Positions 7,771-16,908 are shown, counted from the stretch's first letter. The stretch is DNA of 64,000 bases from Paludibacteraceae bacterium (GCA_017451525.1 JAFTOD010000006.1:1-64000); one strand, 5' to 3'. Made by a program: numbers and translations. The notes: generated from the sequence alone by a model not told the origin.

Positions 7771-8820
7771 ATGAAGTCGGAATATGAAGAGATCTTAGCC
7801 CGTCGGATTACTCCCGATACGACGGTGCCTCAACACGATTTTCTCTTCCGTTGGGGCGACCGTCCCTGCTTCGCCCGTGGTGAGCTCGTAGCCCTCACAG
7901 GTAAAGCCAAGTCGGGTAAGACATTCGTCTGCTCGATACTGATGGCACTGGGTGTGCGTAAGCAGATTATGGGGCTCTCACGCTTGCACGATGAGATGCT
8001 GCGCGTAGTATGGATCGACACCGAGCAGAGCGAAGACTCGACGCACGAGATCCTCTGCCACCGCATCGGTTCGCTGATTGGGCAGGCGATACCCGAAGAG
8101 CAATACTATGTGTATAACCTGCGTCGCGACAACTGGCAAGACCGACTACATTGGGCGGAGATGTGCATTGTGCAACACAAGCCAGACCTAGTAATCTTTG
8201 ACGGTATCCGCGATGTGGTAGGCGATATCAACAACTACACCGAAGCCCAGACGGTGCTGGATAAGTTGCTATCGCTCGCTTCGTGGTCAAGGGCATGTAT
8301 CGTGTGCGTGCTGCACCAGAACAAAGCGTTGGAAGACAAGACGTTACGCGGCGCATTGGGCACAGAGTTGCAGAACAAAAGCTACGAGACGTATGAGTGT
8401 CAGAAAGACCTGGACACGCGGTTGTTTACGCTGAAACAGACCGCTACGCGGAAGTATGATATTGGTGCGAAGTTGGAGTTTACGGTGAATGCCGATGGTT
8501 TGCCCATCTTAGAACAAAGAGCAAGTAACCAAGAACCAAGACAAAATGCGCATAGCTTGTACGCCAGCCAGATCCATGCGCAGGAGATTGTACCAAAGGT
8601 ATTTGGTAGCTTGACCAGCATGCGAGCATACGATTTTAAGCAAAAAGCGATGCGTTGTTTTCCAGAAGTGAATTGCGAAACCGCCTACAGGGAGTTGCTG
8701 CGACAGGCCTATCAAATGGAGCTGATAGACAAACGCAAGATCAACGACAATGAAACATACTACGACCTGCGCAGCACAAGCCAGAAGGGGCAAAGAGAGG
8801 AGATGCCGAGCCTGTTTTGA
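7771..8820 (+). CDS. RepA-like AAA/RecA-fold ATPase of an accessory island
   Basis: This 349-residue protein has a RecA-like ATPase core: Walker A in ALTGKAKSGKTF (about residues 41-52), Walker B in LVIFDGIRDVV (about residue 145) and a sensor-like CVLHQNK segment near residue 178. This is the arrangement of the AAA_25/RepA hexameric helicase-like proteins carried by plasmids and integrated elements. The C-terminal 100 residues (AYDFKQKAM, ETAYRELLRQA) look like a small DNA-binding module. The linker between the two (residues 247-260) is encoded by a 7-bp tandem repeat. By eye the gene is richer in GC than its surroundings, which supports transfer. No integrase, relaxase or primase is nearby, so the element is a remnant or a satellite. 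The exact role is unproven. Confidence 0.75.
   Translation: MKSEYEEILARRITPDTTVPQHDFLFRWGDRPCFARGELVALTGKAKSGKTFVCSILMALGVRKQIMGLSRLHDEMLRVVWIDTEQSEDSTHEILCHRIGSLIGQAIPEEQYYVYNLRRDNWQDRLHWAEMCIVQHKPDLVIFDGIRDVVGDINNYTEAQTVLDKLLSLASWSRACIVCVLHQNKALEDKTLRGALGTELQNKSYETYECQKDLDTRLFTLKQTATRKYDIGAKLEFTVNADGLPILEQRASNQEPRQNAHSLYASQIHAQEIVPKVFGSLTSMRAYDFKQKAMRCFPEVNCETAYRELLRQAYQMELIDKRKINDNETYYDLRSTSQKGQREEMPSLF
8511..8545 (+). repeat. Tandem 7-bp repeat inside the RepA-like ATPase gene
   Basis: Five heptamers related to AGAACCA run through the coding sequence. They encode the Asn/Gln/Arg-rich linker (QRASNQEPRQ) between the ATPase core and the C-terminal module. Confidence 0.75.
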
Positions 8821-8835
8821 GCAGGAGCCATGAGT

Positions 8836-8887
8836 CCCCCTTAGTATCATTCCCCCTATACAGGGGAATGTATACATACTAAGAGGG
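8836..8887 (+). other. Long nested hairpin after the RepA-like ATPase gene
   Basis: The outer stem 8836-8847 pairs with 8876-8887 (one mismatch) and encloses the inner stem CATTCCCC/GGGGAATG (8848-8855, 8863-8870). It starts 15 bp after the ATPase stop. There is no T-run; it may act as an mRNA stabiliser or weak terminator, or be a G-rich palindromic repeat. Confidence 0.5.
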
Positions 8888-8924
8888 TAGTCAAACGGCT
8901 CCGCTCAAGGGGGAGAGGATTATA

Positions 8925-8952
8925 AATTTTGAATTAAGAATTAAGAATTATG
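8925..8952 (+). repeat. Tandem 7-bp repeat (AATTWTG family) running into a start codon
   Basis: Four heptamers (AATTTTG, AATTAAG twice, AATTATG) end in the ATG of the next gene. The same family bridges genes at 35142-35170, 39021-39048 and 56525-56545. Confidence 0.8.
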
Positions 8953-9153
8953 AGAGCGAAATTGTATGTTCCATTTGAACATTTAAAGGGTAAAATAGGT
9001 GACGACTATTATGCCCGCGTATTGTACGGGAAACAGGTGATTCAACGATGTCCGAGACGATATAAGCCTCCTACACCAGCACAACTGGAAGCACGAAGAC
9101 GGTTTGCGGAAAAATATGGGAAAGGTAGGGGGAAAGTACTGGATAGTAATTGA
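8950..9153 (+). CDS. Small basic hypothetical protein (67 aa)
   Basis: This protein of 67 residues is rich in Arg, Lys and Tyr. Features visible are a YGKQVIQRCPRRY segment and TPAQLEARRRFAEKYGKG, which loosely recall DUF6266-type proteins of Bacteroidetes (a K-x-Q-x2-R-x-P core followed by a TP-Q-x3-R-x2-F helix). That resemblance is from memory and weak. It lies between the RepA-like ATPase and a small HTH protein, in the same orientation. The start ATG is the last three bases of a heptamer repeat, and an 11-bp repeat begins at its stop codon. I do not know its function. Confidence 0.55.
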   Translation: MRAKLYVPFEHLKGKIGDDYYARVLYGKQVIQRCPRRYKPPTPAQLEARRRFAEKYGKGRGKVLDSN

Positions 9154-9184
9154 GTGGTAACGAAGTGGTATCGACGTGGTAACG
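9152..9184 (+). repeat. Tandem 11-bp repeat, three units
   Basis: Three consecutive 11-mers share the core GTGGTAACG (one copy with ATCG). The first unit overlaps the TGA stop of the preceding small gene. Confidence 0.8.
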
Positions 9185-9289
9185 AGAAAGGAAGCGGGAT
9201 AAAAGACCGCTTCGCTGTTAGAAAATCGTAACGGAGAATGGAGCGAAGTAAACAACTACTAATGGAAATCATAATAGAAGAGAACAAGG

Positions 9290-9469
9290 ATGAAAGCATA
9301 TAGCAAAATAGAACTGGCACGGGCGGCAGGGGTGAGCGGGGAGACTTTTAGGCGATGGCTGAAGCGCGATGAAGCCTATCTGAGAGCACATCACGTGACC
9401 GCGAAAACGAAGATACTACCACCCAAAGTGGTGAAGTATTTGTGTGAGAAGTATGATATAGAAGTGTAG
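9290..9469 (+). CDS. Small excisionase-like HTH protein (59 aa)
   Basis: This is a 59-residue frame with ATG at 9290 and TAG at 9467-9469. It opens with MKAYSKIELARAAGVSGETF and continues with RRWL, a helix-turn-helix like those of small MerR/excisionase-type proteins, and ends with a Pro-Pro-Lys-Val-Val-Lys-Tyr helix. Such short HTH proteins are common in Bacteroidales integrated elements. It is the last gene of the accessory island and sits tail to tail with the beta-helix lipoprotein, 54 bp away. The target is unknown. Confidence 0.6.
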   Translation: MKAYSKIELARAAGVSGETFRRWLKRDEAYLRAHHVTAKTKILPPKVVKYLCEKYDIEV

Positions 9470-9523
9470 GAGGGAGCAAGTTGATGCGCTTTTCCTATAT
9501 TGGTGCATATCTCTACATCCTGG

Positions 9524-10972
9524 TTACTCTGCGAACTCGTAGCATCCTGCATCGGGATGGGATTTGCGGCGGATACCGAGGCGGTCGGTAGGATAGGAGA
9601 GCGACACGATACTATCCGCTATGCCGCGGGCAGGCGAGAGGGTATCGAGTTGGAAATCGTAGTAGTGGTATTCCTTGTAGAGGTAATAGGTGTTGCGGAA
9701 GACGCACGAGTCGGAATCTGAAGCATATACATTGTTCTTGGCATACGCCTCGTGGAGCGAATCCGCGCGGAGGTAGTTGTGCGAGATAGTACCTTGGTAA
9801 TACTCAGGCAAAGGAGTGGCTATGAGCAGGTTGTTGGCTCTGCCACCAGTGATGATGCAATTGGTGAAGGAACTGATGGTCTTGGCAGTGTTCTTGCTCA
9901 AGTTGTTGACATAGACGGCAGCCACGTCCTCTGGGAGGATATTCTGGTGGATGTTGAGATTGGTGTAAGGATAGCCATAGTAGGCAGCGATGGTGTTGTG
10001 GATGAAATCGTGCTTGCCTCCTGCGAGATAAACACAATAGGAAGCGCAGTTGCTGATCTCGCAATTGACGACCTTGGCATCCATGTTTTGTACGACCAGT
10101 CCGTAGATGCTATGGTTGTGTATGCGGCTATTATGTAGATTGAGTTTGGGCAGGAACAAGCCCGTAGCTTCGGAATAGGCATATAGTCCGATACTACCTG
10201 AGAGGATATCTACATAATCCAACGTGTGAGTGGGAGGCAATTGGTCTTTGGTGTGAATCAAATAAATACCATTCCATTGCCCAGACGCCATACGATAGGG
10301 TACGGAGTCGAAGAGCATATCGGTACGGTCGCCACGGAAAATGATGGGGCGGTCGGCAGTGCCCTTGGCATTGACGCTGCCATAGACATATAGCATTGCT
10401 CCCGCGTGCATATAGATGGTGGCGCCAGCCTTGATAGTGAGGTTACCAGCCACAGCGATGGTGTCGTAGAGTAGGTAAGGGAGGGTATCGCTGAGTGAGA
10501 GGCTTTGGTAGATCTTCAATCCGTTTTCGCCCTGTATCTTATTGACGTTTTGTCCGTAGGCTTGTAGATTGATAGCCTGTACGTTACCATTTACGCGAAA
10601 AGCGATATTATCCTCTACCAATACGGGATTATTCTTTTCAAGCGGATCAATATATACTCGTACAAACAAAAATAGGCTATCTCCCCCGCGTATAGTGATG
10701 TTTCGTAATGCTTCTAAGTTGTTCTCACCATCAAGATTGATATGGAAGAATTTACCATTCTGCATCTCTACTTGGTCGATATTTATTGCGTTGGCATTCG
10801 GGTTGTAAACCATTACTCGTTTGGTGGATGACCCCATGGTTGTAAAGACCGTGTCGAAAAGCACGGTGTCGTGCGAGAATCGCAATTGCATAGTAGGGTC
10901 GTCCGAGAGGATATCTTGCTTACACGATACCAATCCGACAATCAATAATAATATGGAAAGCCACTTTTTCAT
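9524..10972 (-). CDS. Lipoprotein with right-handed beta-helix
   Basis: This 482-residue protein has a lipoprotein signal peptide (LLLIVGLVSC, lipidated Cys17). Residues 100-210 show turns such as IKAGATIYMHAGAMLYVYGS and ADRPIIFRGDRTD. Residues 260-420 continue with repeated short strands (SRIHNHSIYGLVVQN, CEISNCASYCVYLAG), the pattern of a pectin-lyase-like parallel beta-helix. Such folds bind or cut polysaccharide, but no catalytic residue set is obvious, so an enzymatic role is not claimed. It is translationally coupled to porT (the porT stop TAA shares a base with this ATG), which suggests an envelope role. Plus-strand frames over this gene are shadows. Confidence 0.8.
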   Translation of the reverse strand: MKKWLSILLLIVGLVSCKQDILSDDPTMQLRFSHDTVLFDTVFTTMGSSTKRVMVYNPNANAINIDQVEMQNGKFFHINLDGENNLEALRNITIRGGDSLFLFVRVYIDPLEKNNPVLVEDNIAFRVNGNVQAINLQAYGQNVNKIQGENGLKIYQSLSLSDTLPYLLYDTIAVAGNLTIKAGATIYMHAGAMLYVYGSVNAKGTADRPIIFRGDRTDMLFDSVPYRMASGQWNGIYLIHTKDQLPPTHTLDYVDILSGSIGLYAYSEATGLFLPKLNLHNSRIHNHSIYGLVVQNMDAKVVNCEISNCASYCVYLAGGKHDFIHNTIAAYYGYPYTNLNIHQNILPEDVAAVYVNNLSKNTAKTISSFTNCIITGGRANNLLIATPLPEYYQGTISHNYLRADSLHEAYAKNNVYASDSDSCVFRNTYYLYKEYHYYDFQLDTLSPARGIADSIVSLSYPTDRLGIRRKSHPDAGCYEFAE

Positions 10973-11730
10973 TATTCAAAGTTAAAGGCAATGGACAATT
11001 CTTGGTGCGTTAGGCGATGGATAGCATTGGTGTAAAAATAATCTTGAGCCGTGAGTTGCCATCCCTCAGCCTCGGTGCGGGATGTAGGCACATGCGCGTC
11101 TAAGAAACCAATCTTGTACTTGATTTCAGGGCAGAACTTAAACCAACGGAAATAGAAGTCGCAACCAAATCCAGCTGATACAAAGGCATCGAATGGTTGG
11201 TGAAGAATCACGGCATCTTTCTTGCGGAAGCACTCAAATTGTACACCCCCACCCACAATGACATAAGGACGATAATTCGCTTCGCGTTCTGCCGACCACT
11301 TTAGGTACAACGGAATGGAGATAGGTATGGTGAGTACACCAATCTTGTCGCGCAAAGCCTCTGTACTACCTTCAACATGGGTGGTATAGCTTTTGTATTG
11401 CAGTGTGCGCTCGCCGAAATGGAGTGCGGGAGTAAAGCGCAGATTCAAATGGCGGCTTAGACGTAAATCGGCGATGAATCCCGCAGCAAAGCCCGCTCCT
11501 ACGGCAGAAGAGCGCAGGTGATAGACGTTGCCGTTAGCCTGAGGCAGTTGCAACTGCGTCAAACTATCGTTCTCCTCTACCAGATAGGACAGTACGTCCA
11601 GCTCAAGGAAGAAACCAAAGTGGAGGAGTTTGTCGTCCACATATGGGTTGTTCTGAGCATTGGCAATGCTGATGCTACCTAATGTTAGGATAATAGATAA
11701 TAGGCAATATATCAGTGATTTATGTTTCAT
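10972..11730 (-). CDS. porT: Type IX secretion/gliding protein PorT
   Basis: The protein has a signal peptide ending in IANAQ and then an eight-strand outer-membrane beta-barrel of the PorT family (repeated strands such as VGAGFAAGFIADLRLSRHLNLR and VIVGGGVQFE, ending with an aromatic-poor FNFE terminus). PorT is an outer-membrane component of the type IX secretion system of Bacteroidetes. I chose ATG 11730, which overlaps the aroQ stop in an ATGA and starts the signal peptide directly; a start 21 bp upstream is possible but adds charged residues before the signal. It is followed by the beta-helix lipoprotein with one-base overlap. In this window no obvious T9SS C-terminal sorting domain was seen on any protein. 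Confidence 0.82.
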   Translation of the reverse strand: MKHKSLIYCLLSIILTLGSISIANAQNNPYVDDKLLHFGFFLELDVLSYLVEENDSLTQLQLPQANGNVYHLRSSAVGAGFAAGFIADLRLSRHLNLRFTPALHFGERTLQYKSYTTHVEGSTEALRDKIGVLTIPISIPLYLKWSAEREANYRPYVIVGGGVQFECFRKKDAVILHQPFDAFVSAGFGCDFYFRWFKFCPEIKYKIGFLDAHVPTSRTEAEGWQLTAQDYFYTNAIHRLTHQELSIAFNFE

Positions 11731-12170
11731 TTGTTTTGTTCGATAAGCCATTCAGTAGCTTGTTGATAGCCATCAGTACCTTGTCCGATGATAGCATGTG
11801 CGCATACGTCTGTTAGTAGGCTAAATTGCCTAAAAGATTCACGACGGGATATGTCAGATATATGCACTTCTACTATAGGCACTTGTGAACATGCAACAGC
11901 ATCGCGTAGTGCCACGCTCGTGTGGGTATACCCACCAGCGTTGAGTATGATTCCATCATATACTTCTTGATTCCATTTCAATAGCCCAACCTCTTGTATC
12001 CAATCAATCAATTCTCCTTCGTGATTCGATTGGCGATATTCAAAGTACACTTCTGGATATGCGCGTTGGATATCAACTAATATCTGCTCCATGGATTTTG
12101 TGCCATAGATGCTCACTTCTCGTCTGCCAAGCAGATTCAAGTTAGGGCCATTGATAATCACGATACGCAT
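11727..12170 (-). CDS. aroQ: Type II 3-dehydroquinate dehydratase
   Basis: This 147-residue enzyme matches the usual type II length. It converts 3-dehydroquinate to 3-dehydroshikimate in the cytoplasm (shikimate pathway). Key segments are present: NGPNLNLLGRRE at the start, the catalytic Tyr in IYG, ILNAGGYTHTSVALRDA with the substrate-binding Asn and His, and VEVHISDISRRESFR. It sits 13 bp after rho and overlaps porT by four bases, so it is part of the rho-aroQ-porT-beta-helix run of minus-strand genes. Confidence 0.95.
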   Translation of the reverse strand: MRIVIINGPNLNLLGRREVSIYGTKSMEQILVDIQRAYPEVYFEYRQSNHEGELIDWIQEVGLLKWNQEVYDGIILNAGGYTHTSVALRDAVACSQVPIVEVHISDISRRESFRQFSLLTDVCAHAIIGQGTDGYQQATEWLIEQNK

Positions 12171-12183
12171 AGTAGTAGATTGA

Positions 12184-14151
12184 TTATCTTGCGCTGTTGA
12201 CAGCTAATAGGAATTCATCGTTATCCTCGGTGCGCTCCATGTATGTCTTGAGTTTTTCCATTGCTTCGACGCTATTCATGTCGGTCAGTTGCTTACGAAT
12301 AACCCACATACGGTTGAGCACATCTGCTGGCAGTAGCAAGTCGTCTCGACGAGTAGAAGAAGCAGGAATGTCCACCGCTGGGAAGATACGTTTGTTGCTG
12401 AGTTTGCGATCAAGTTGAAGCTCCATGTTACCTGTACCTTTGAATTCCTCAAAGATGACGTCGTCCATCTTGCTTCCAGTTTCAGTCAATGCCGTTGCGA
12501 TAATGGTCAAACTACCACCATTCTCAATGTTACGTGCCGCACCAAAGAATCGTTTAGGTTTGTGTAAAGCTTGTGCTTCCACACCGCCCGAAAGTACTTT
12601 TCCACTCGCAGGAGCTACAGTATTATATGCACGCGCGAGACGCGTGATACTATCCAGCAGTATGACTACATCATGACCACATTCTACCAATCGTTTGGCT
12701 TTCTCATGCACGATATTAGCTACTTTGACATGGTTCTCAGCAGGTTCATCAAAGGTAGAAGCAATCACTTCGGCTTTGACCGAACGAGCCATATCGGTCA
12801 CCTCTTCAGGACGCTCATCAATGAGCAGTACGATCATATATACTTCTGGATGATTGGCCGCAATAGCATTGGCTATTTCCTTGAGTAACACAGTTTTACC
12901 AGTTTTTGGTTGTGCTACAATCAAGCCACGTTGTCCCTTGCCGATAGGAGCAAAAAGGTCAATAATGCGTACCGACAACGCATCGCTCTTGTCGCCTTTG
13001 CAGAGTTTGAATTTCTCATCTGGAAAGAGTGGGGTGAGGTTTTCAAAGGCAATACGCTCTTTGGCTTGAGCAGGAGAAATGCCATTCACCCGAAGCACCT
13101 CTTTCATAGGGAAATATTTGTCTGCTTCTTTTGGAGGACGAATTGTACATTCTACCGTGTCACCTGTCTTGAGACTATATTGTCGTATTTGTTGTTGCGA
13201 TACATAGATATCGTCTGGCGAAGAGATATAATTGTAGTCAGCACTGCGCAAGAATCCATAGCCGTCTGGGGCACATTCCAGCGTACCTGTAGCAACTATG
13301 GTATTACCAAAGGCTTCTACACCTTTTTCCAAGAGGTCATCTTCTGGTTTAACCTGATTGTTAGGCTGAATAGGAGTAAGGTCTTCGCCATTAGCAATCT
13401 GCTCCTCACGTTTGGCGATTTGCTTGGTAATCTGTTCTATACGAGCGTTTATTCGTGCCTTTTTTTCCTCTGGTGTTTCTTGTTTAGGGGTGTTGGTGGT
13501 CGCTTTTTCTTGAATGGTAGTTTCTGCATTTTGAGCCGTTTCTACAACTGTTGGTTCAGAAACGGAAGTCTCAGTTTGCTCACTCTTCTTAGGGCGACCT
13601 TTTTTCTTTTTGGGCTTTTCTGCAGGTGCTTCAGCAGCAGTTTGTACTGTAGAATTGTCTTTATCTTCTGCTACAGGCGCTGCCTTGTTGCCTTTTTTCT
13701 TTGTAGGAAGAACCTCTTGTTCTACAGCAGGCTCTTGTAGTTTGGTGGGCATTGGTTGTTCAGCAGTCGTATCAAATATAGTGGTTTGAGCAGATACCGC
13801 TGGTTTAGGAACTGGTTGCTTAGCTTGTTCTTCTTTGATTTGCCCAAGCGTTTCTTCTTTGCTGCCTACAGTGGCTAATACGCGATTGCTCTTGAGATTG
13901 TCGGTATTGACCTTAGTAGGTGTGGCTTGAATACGAGCACGTTTGTTGCGCTTCTTCTCTTCTACCTTAGCTTGTTTCGCTTCTTCACGCGCTTGCACTT
14001 CTGCCCCGCGTTTATCCGCTTGAGCATCTAAAATGTCATAAATAATTGATTGCAGTGAAGCACTGCGGCGTATTTTTAGGCCGAATGTACCTGCAATTTC
14101 AGTCAACTGTTCGAGCGTCATACGCCCGAGTTTCTGCATATCGTATTGCAT
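12184..14151 (-). CDS. rho: Transcription termination factor Rho with long charged insertion
   Basis: With ATG at 14151 the protein has 655 residues, much longer than the 419 of E. coli Rho. The N-terminal helices ([14 protein letters not shown]) are followed by about 230 low-complexity residues rich in Lys, Glu, Gln, Thr and Pro (for example [12 protein letters not shown]), then the RNA-binding cold-shock-like domain ([20 protein letters not shown]) and the RecA-like motor: Walker A in [11 protein letters not shown], Walker B in [16 protein letters not shown], and the Q/R-loop region near [10 protein letters not shown]. Such insertions are usual in Bacteroidetes Rho. An upstream in-frame start (14205) would add 18 residues that do not look like Rho. 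Long plus-strand frames opposite the gene are shadows. Confidence 0.93.
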   Translation of the reverse strand: MQYDMQKLGRMTLEQLTEIAGTFGLKIRRSASLQSIIYDILDAQADKRGAEVQAREEAKQAKVEEKKRNKRARIQATPTKVNTDNLKSNRVLATVGSKEETLGQIKEEQAKQPVPKPAVSAQTTIFDTTAEQPMPTKLQEPAVEQEVLPTKKKGNKAAPVAEDKDNSTVQTAAEAPAEKPKKKKGRPKKSEQTETSVSEPTVVETAQNAETTIQEKATTNTPKQETPEEKKARINARIEQITKQIAKREEQIANGEDLTPIQPNNQVKPEDDLLEKGVEAFGNTIVATGTLECAPDGYGFLRSADYNYISSPDDIYVSQQQIRQYSLKTGDTVECTIRPPKEADKYFPMKEVLRVNGISPAQAKERIAFENLTPLFPDEKFKLCKGDKSDALSVRIIDLFAPIGKGQRGLIVAQPKTGKTVLLKEIANAIAANHPEVYMIVLLIDERPEEVTDMARSVKAEVIASTFDEPAENHVKVANIVHEKAKRLVECGHDVVILLDSITRLARAYNTVAPASGKVLSGGVEAQALHKPKRFFGAARNIENGGSLTIIATALTETGSKMDDVIFEEFKGTGNMELQLDRKLSNKRIFPAVDIPASSTRRDDLLLPADVLNRMWVIRKQLTDMNSVEAMEKLKTYMERTEDNDEFLLAVNSAR

Positions 14152-14250
14152 AAAAAATGTGTAATAAAAATTTCTAGAGTTTGGGAAAATCTTTGTTAAT
14201 CCCACAAAGACGGTGCAAAGGTAGTGAAAATAAATGAATTGTGCAAACTT

Positions 14251-15546
14251 TTATAGCACAATTTCTTCAAAAGTGTTTATTTTTTCTTTTTTGTATGGTC
14301 CATAGACCTTGATATAATTGTCTGTAAAGCCCGACATTTGGTCGCCTTCTTTTTTCGATTCCCATAATACGACAGCTTTCTTGCCAGCGTGCTTGGCATA
14401 GAATGTGGCTGTTTTTTCTTCTGATACGGTATGTAATATTTTGCTTCTGCGTTGGCGTTCCGCTTTCGGCACGACATAGAGGTCCATCTCCAACATGCGT
14501 GTATTAGCACGTTCTGAATAGGTGAATACGTGTAACTGACTCACATCTAATCCTCGGATAAATGCTAAATAATCTTCCCAACAAGCCTCTGTTTCTCCTC
14601 GTACACCTACCATACAATCTACCCCTATAAAGGCATGTGGCATCACATCGCGAATATGCTTAACACGTTCTGCAAAGAGTTCACGCGTGTATCGACGCTT
14701 CATGATTTGAAGCACTTCGTTGCTACCAGATTGCAACGGAATATGGAAATGCGGCGCAAAGTGCTTGGAGTTGGCTACGAAGTCAATAATCTCGTCGGTT
14801 AGCAGGTTAGGCTCGCACGATGAGATACGTACTCGATAGTTGCCAGATAAGGTGTCAATGGCTTTGAGCAAATCAATGAAGGTTTCACCTGTACTTCGTC
14901 CGAAGTCGCCGATGTTTACACCAGTCAAAATCAACTCTTTAGCACCTTGCTCAATGGCTTTTTGTGCATCTTTCAGTATGGCTTCAATCTTTGGGTTACG
15001 TGATTTACCACGAGCATAGGGAATGGTGCAATAGGTGCAGAAATAATTGCATCCGTCTTGCACTTTGATAAAGCAACGTGTACGGTCGTCTGCGGAATGT
15101 ACTCCATGAAAATCATCTACTTCCCGAATAGCAGATACATGAATTTTTTGATTGCTATATTGGGATTTGCTTAGCAAGCATTCTTTAGTTTCTTTTTGGA
15201 GCGTTTTGTTGCATAGCTCATCTACGAGTTGTATGACATCGTATTTCTCGTTTTGCCCTAAGACATAATCCACTCCTTCTATGCTTGCAATCTGCTGAGG
15301 TTGCAATTGAGCATAGCAGCCAGTCACAACGATAATGGCATTTGGGTATTTGCGATGCAATTGGTTGATGGCTTGACGATCTTTGTGGTCTGCCGCATCG
15401 GTGACAGAGCACGTATTGACTACACAAATATCAGGAACATCGTTTTGTGAAGCTCGCTCATGACCACGCAACAACAATTCTTTGCCGAGAGCACTGCTCT
15501 CGGCAAAGTTTAATTTACATCCTAATGTTACAAATCTTACCTTCAC
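14251..15546 (-). CDS. mtaB: tRNA t6A37 methylthiotransferase MtaB
   Basis: This 431-residue radical SAM enzyme converts t6A to ms2t6A at position 37 of tRNAs. The N-terminal methylthiotransferase domain has Cys residues in TLGCKLN, VVNTCSV and VTGCYAQ for the auxiliary Fe-S cluster. The radical SAM cluster motif is CNYFCTYC at about residues 166-173, followed by IPYARGKSR, LTGVNIGDFG and the PLQSGSN segment. A short TRAM-like C-terminus follows. The TLGCKLN start distinguishes MtaB from RimO and MiaB, and a RimO gene is present at 25420-26772. It lies between rubredoxin and rho on the minus strand. Confidence 0.93.
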   Translation of the reverse strand: MKVRFVTLGCKLNFAESSALGKELLLRGHERASQNDVPDICVVNTCSVTDAADHKDRQAINQLHRKYPNAIIVVTGCYAQLQPQQIASIEGVDYVLGQNEKYDVIQLVDELCNKTLQKETKECLLSKSQYSNQKIHVSAIREVDDFHGVHSADDRTRCFIKVQDGCNYFCTYCTIPYARGKSRNPKIEAILKDAQKAIEQGAKELILTGVNIGDFGRSTGETFIDLLKAIDTLSGNYRVRISSCEPNLLTDEIIDFVANSKHFAPHFHIPLQSGSNEVLQIMKRRYTRELFAERVKHIRDVMPHAFIGVDCMVGVRGETEACWEDYLAFIRGLDVSQLHVFTYSERANTRMLEMDLYVVPKAERQRRSKILHTVSEEKTATFYAKHAGKKAVVLWESKKEGDQMSGFTDNYIKVYGPYKKEKINTFEEIVL

Positions 15547-15583
15547 TTTCTACTGTACCTCTATCCATAGAGGTAGAAGTGAT

Positions 15584-15745
15584 TTATTCTCCCTCCGAGA
15601 ACTCATCTTTGCCTACGCCACAAAGTGGGCAAACAAAATCTGCAGGTACATCTTCCCATGCTGTTCCTGGCGCGATTCCTGCTTCCTCTACTCCGATAGT
15701 TGGGTCGTATTCCCAACCGCATACATCACAAATATACTTTTTCAT
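15584..15745 (-). CDS. Rubredoxin
   Basis: This 53-residue frame is too short for most ORF lists. It reads [18 protein letters not shown] at the start and later [13 protein letters not shown], giving the two CxxCG knuckles that bind one iron, plus the conserved Tyr, Trp and the [12 protein letters not shown] core. The length matches classical rubredoxins. It is a small cytoplasmic electron carrier, usually for oxidative-stress or peroxide reduction enzymes in anaerobes. It sits 55 bp after nadD and 37 bp before mtaB on the same strand. A short hairpin with arms near 15556-15573 lies in the gap to mtaB but lacks a T-run. Confidence 0.95.
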   Translation of the reverse strand: MKKYICDVCGWEYDPTIGVEEAGIAPGTAWEDVPADFVCPLCGVGKDEFSEGE

Positions 15746-15800
15746 TGTTTTTTATGTTTTAATTATTAGTATTTAGTTATCACCCTGTTTACTACAAAAA

Positions 15801-16337
15801 TCATGCCATAGATTGCTGTGCGCGCAATTCTGTAGAAGAAATATCAAAATAAGGTGCTTTATCCATAAATATTATATTTTGATGCTTGATATTTGCTATC
15901 TCTTGCCCCATCTTTGTTCCTCTTCGTGGATAAACGAAGATACGATAATTATCCAAAATATAGCGATATTCCCGCCATTTATCAAAGATATCTAGGTTAT
16001 CTTCTCCGATAATGAGTGTAAATTTGTGTTCTGGGTATGCTTCTTGTAATGCTCGCAATGTGTTGGCTGTATAGGTGGGACGGGGTAATTGAAACTCAAA
16101 ATCCGACACCACAATTCTTTGTTCTATCGACTTATTATCTAATCGCTTAATAGCCTCTTTAGCCTCTTTCAATCGTTCCTGCTCATCGGCTAATATGCTC
16201 TTGTCTTTCAACGGGTTGTTAGGCGAAACCATCATCCATACCTCATCCAAATCGGTGTGCTCAACCACCCATTTTACCAAGCCGATATGTCCAAAATGTA
16301 TCGGGTTAAATGATCCTCCATAGATGCCGATTCGCAT
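15801..16337 (-). CDS. nadD: Nicotinate-nucleotide adenylyltransferase
   Basis: This 178-residue nucleotidyltransferase adenylates nicotinate mononucleotide to deamido-NAD in NAD biosynthesis. The start IGIYGGSFNPIHFGHIGL carries the (H/T)xGH-type ATP site. MMVSPNNPLKD and the C-terminal ISSTELRAQ (equivalent of ISST-x-IR) are also family hallmarks. It follows gmk by 16 bp, the usual Bacteroidales pairing. It is slightly short for the family (about 190), without sign of damage. Confidence 0.94.
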   Translation of the reverse strand: MRIGIYGGSFNPIHFGHIGLVKWVVEHTDLDEVWMMVSPNNPLKDKSILADEQERLKEAKEAIKRLDNKSIEQRIVVSDFEFQLPRPTYTANTLRALQEAYPEHKFTLIIGEDNLDIFDKWREYRYILDNYRIFVYPRRGTKMGQEIANIKHQNIIFMDKAPYFDISSTELRAQQSMA

Positions 16338-16353
16338 AAAACAAGCTAAAACT

Positions 16354-16908
16354 CTATTTCTTAATTAACTCATCAAGTGCTTTTTTTGCTGTTGCCAGAT
16401 CATCGTTGATAATGATGTGATCAAAATGTGGTGCATCTGCCATTTCAATTTCGGCTTTAGCAAGGCGTTTTTGAATCATTTCTTCACTTGTATCGCCACG
16501 ACCATGCAAACGACGAGATAATTCTTCCACTGAAGGTGGAGCAATAAAAATAGCCAATGCGTCATCACCAAAAATGCGCTTCAAATTGATACCACCTTTT
16601 ACATCAATATCAAATACAATGGTACGTCCTTCTGATTGAATACGTTCGATTTCTGTTTTCAATGTGCCATAGTACAATCCCTCATACACTTGCTCATATT
16701 CAACAAAATCGTTATTGCTAATGTGCTGTTCAAATTCATCTCTGGAGATAAAATAATACTCTCTACCATGTTGTTCTTGTCCGCGTGGAGCGCGTGTGGT
16801 AGCTGAGATGGATAATTCATATTGCCCAGGGTAGGTGTCTAACAAATGTTTGACCATTGTGGATTTGCCCGATCCGCTGGGCGCACAAAGAATAATAATG
16901 TTTGCCAT
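16354..16908 (-). CDS. gmk: Guanylate kinase
   Basis: This 184-residue enzyme phosphorylates GMP to GDP. The P-loop is CAPSGSGKSTMVKHL at the start. The GMP-binding part is visible in SISATTRAPRGQEQHGREYYF, and the lid in RLHGRGDTSEEMIQKRL. A Bacteroidetes promoter lies directly upstream (16936-16967), and nadD follows in the same transcript. Confidence 0.95.
   Translation of the reverse strand: MANIIILCAPSGSGKSTMVKHLLDTYPGQYELSISATTRAPRGQEQHGREYYFISRDEFEQHISNNDFVEYEQVYEGLYYGTLKTEIERIQSEGRTIVFDIDVKGGINLKRIFGDDALAIFIAPPSVEELSRRLHGRGDTSEEMIQKRLAKAEIEMADAPHFDHIIINDDLATAKKALDELIKK

Noticed and set aside
9500-10138. Plus-strand frames opposite the beta-helix lipoprotein
   Set aside because: Antisense shadows of a clear lipoprotein gene coupled to porT.
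12910-13740. Long plus-strand frame opposite rho
   Set aside because: It is the antisense of the low-complexity region and cold-shock domain of rho; the translation is Phe/Cys-rich with no domain, and rho is certain.
15556-15573. Terminator between rubredoxin and mtaB
   Set aside because: A hairpin ACCTCTAT/ATAGAGGT is present, but there is no T-run on the minus strand, so I did not list it as a terminator.
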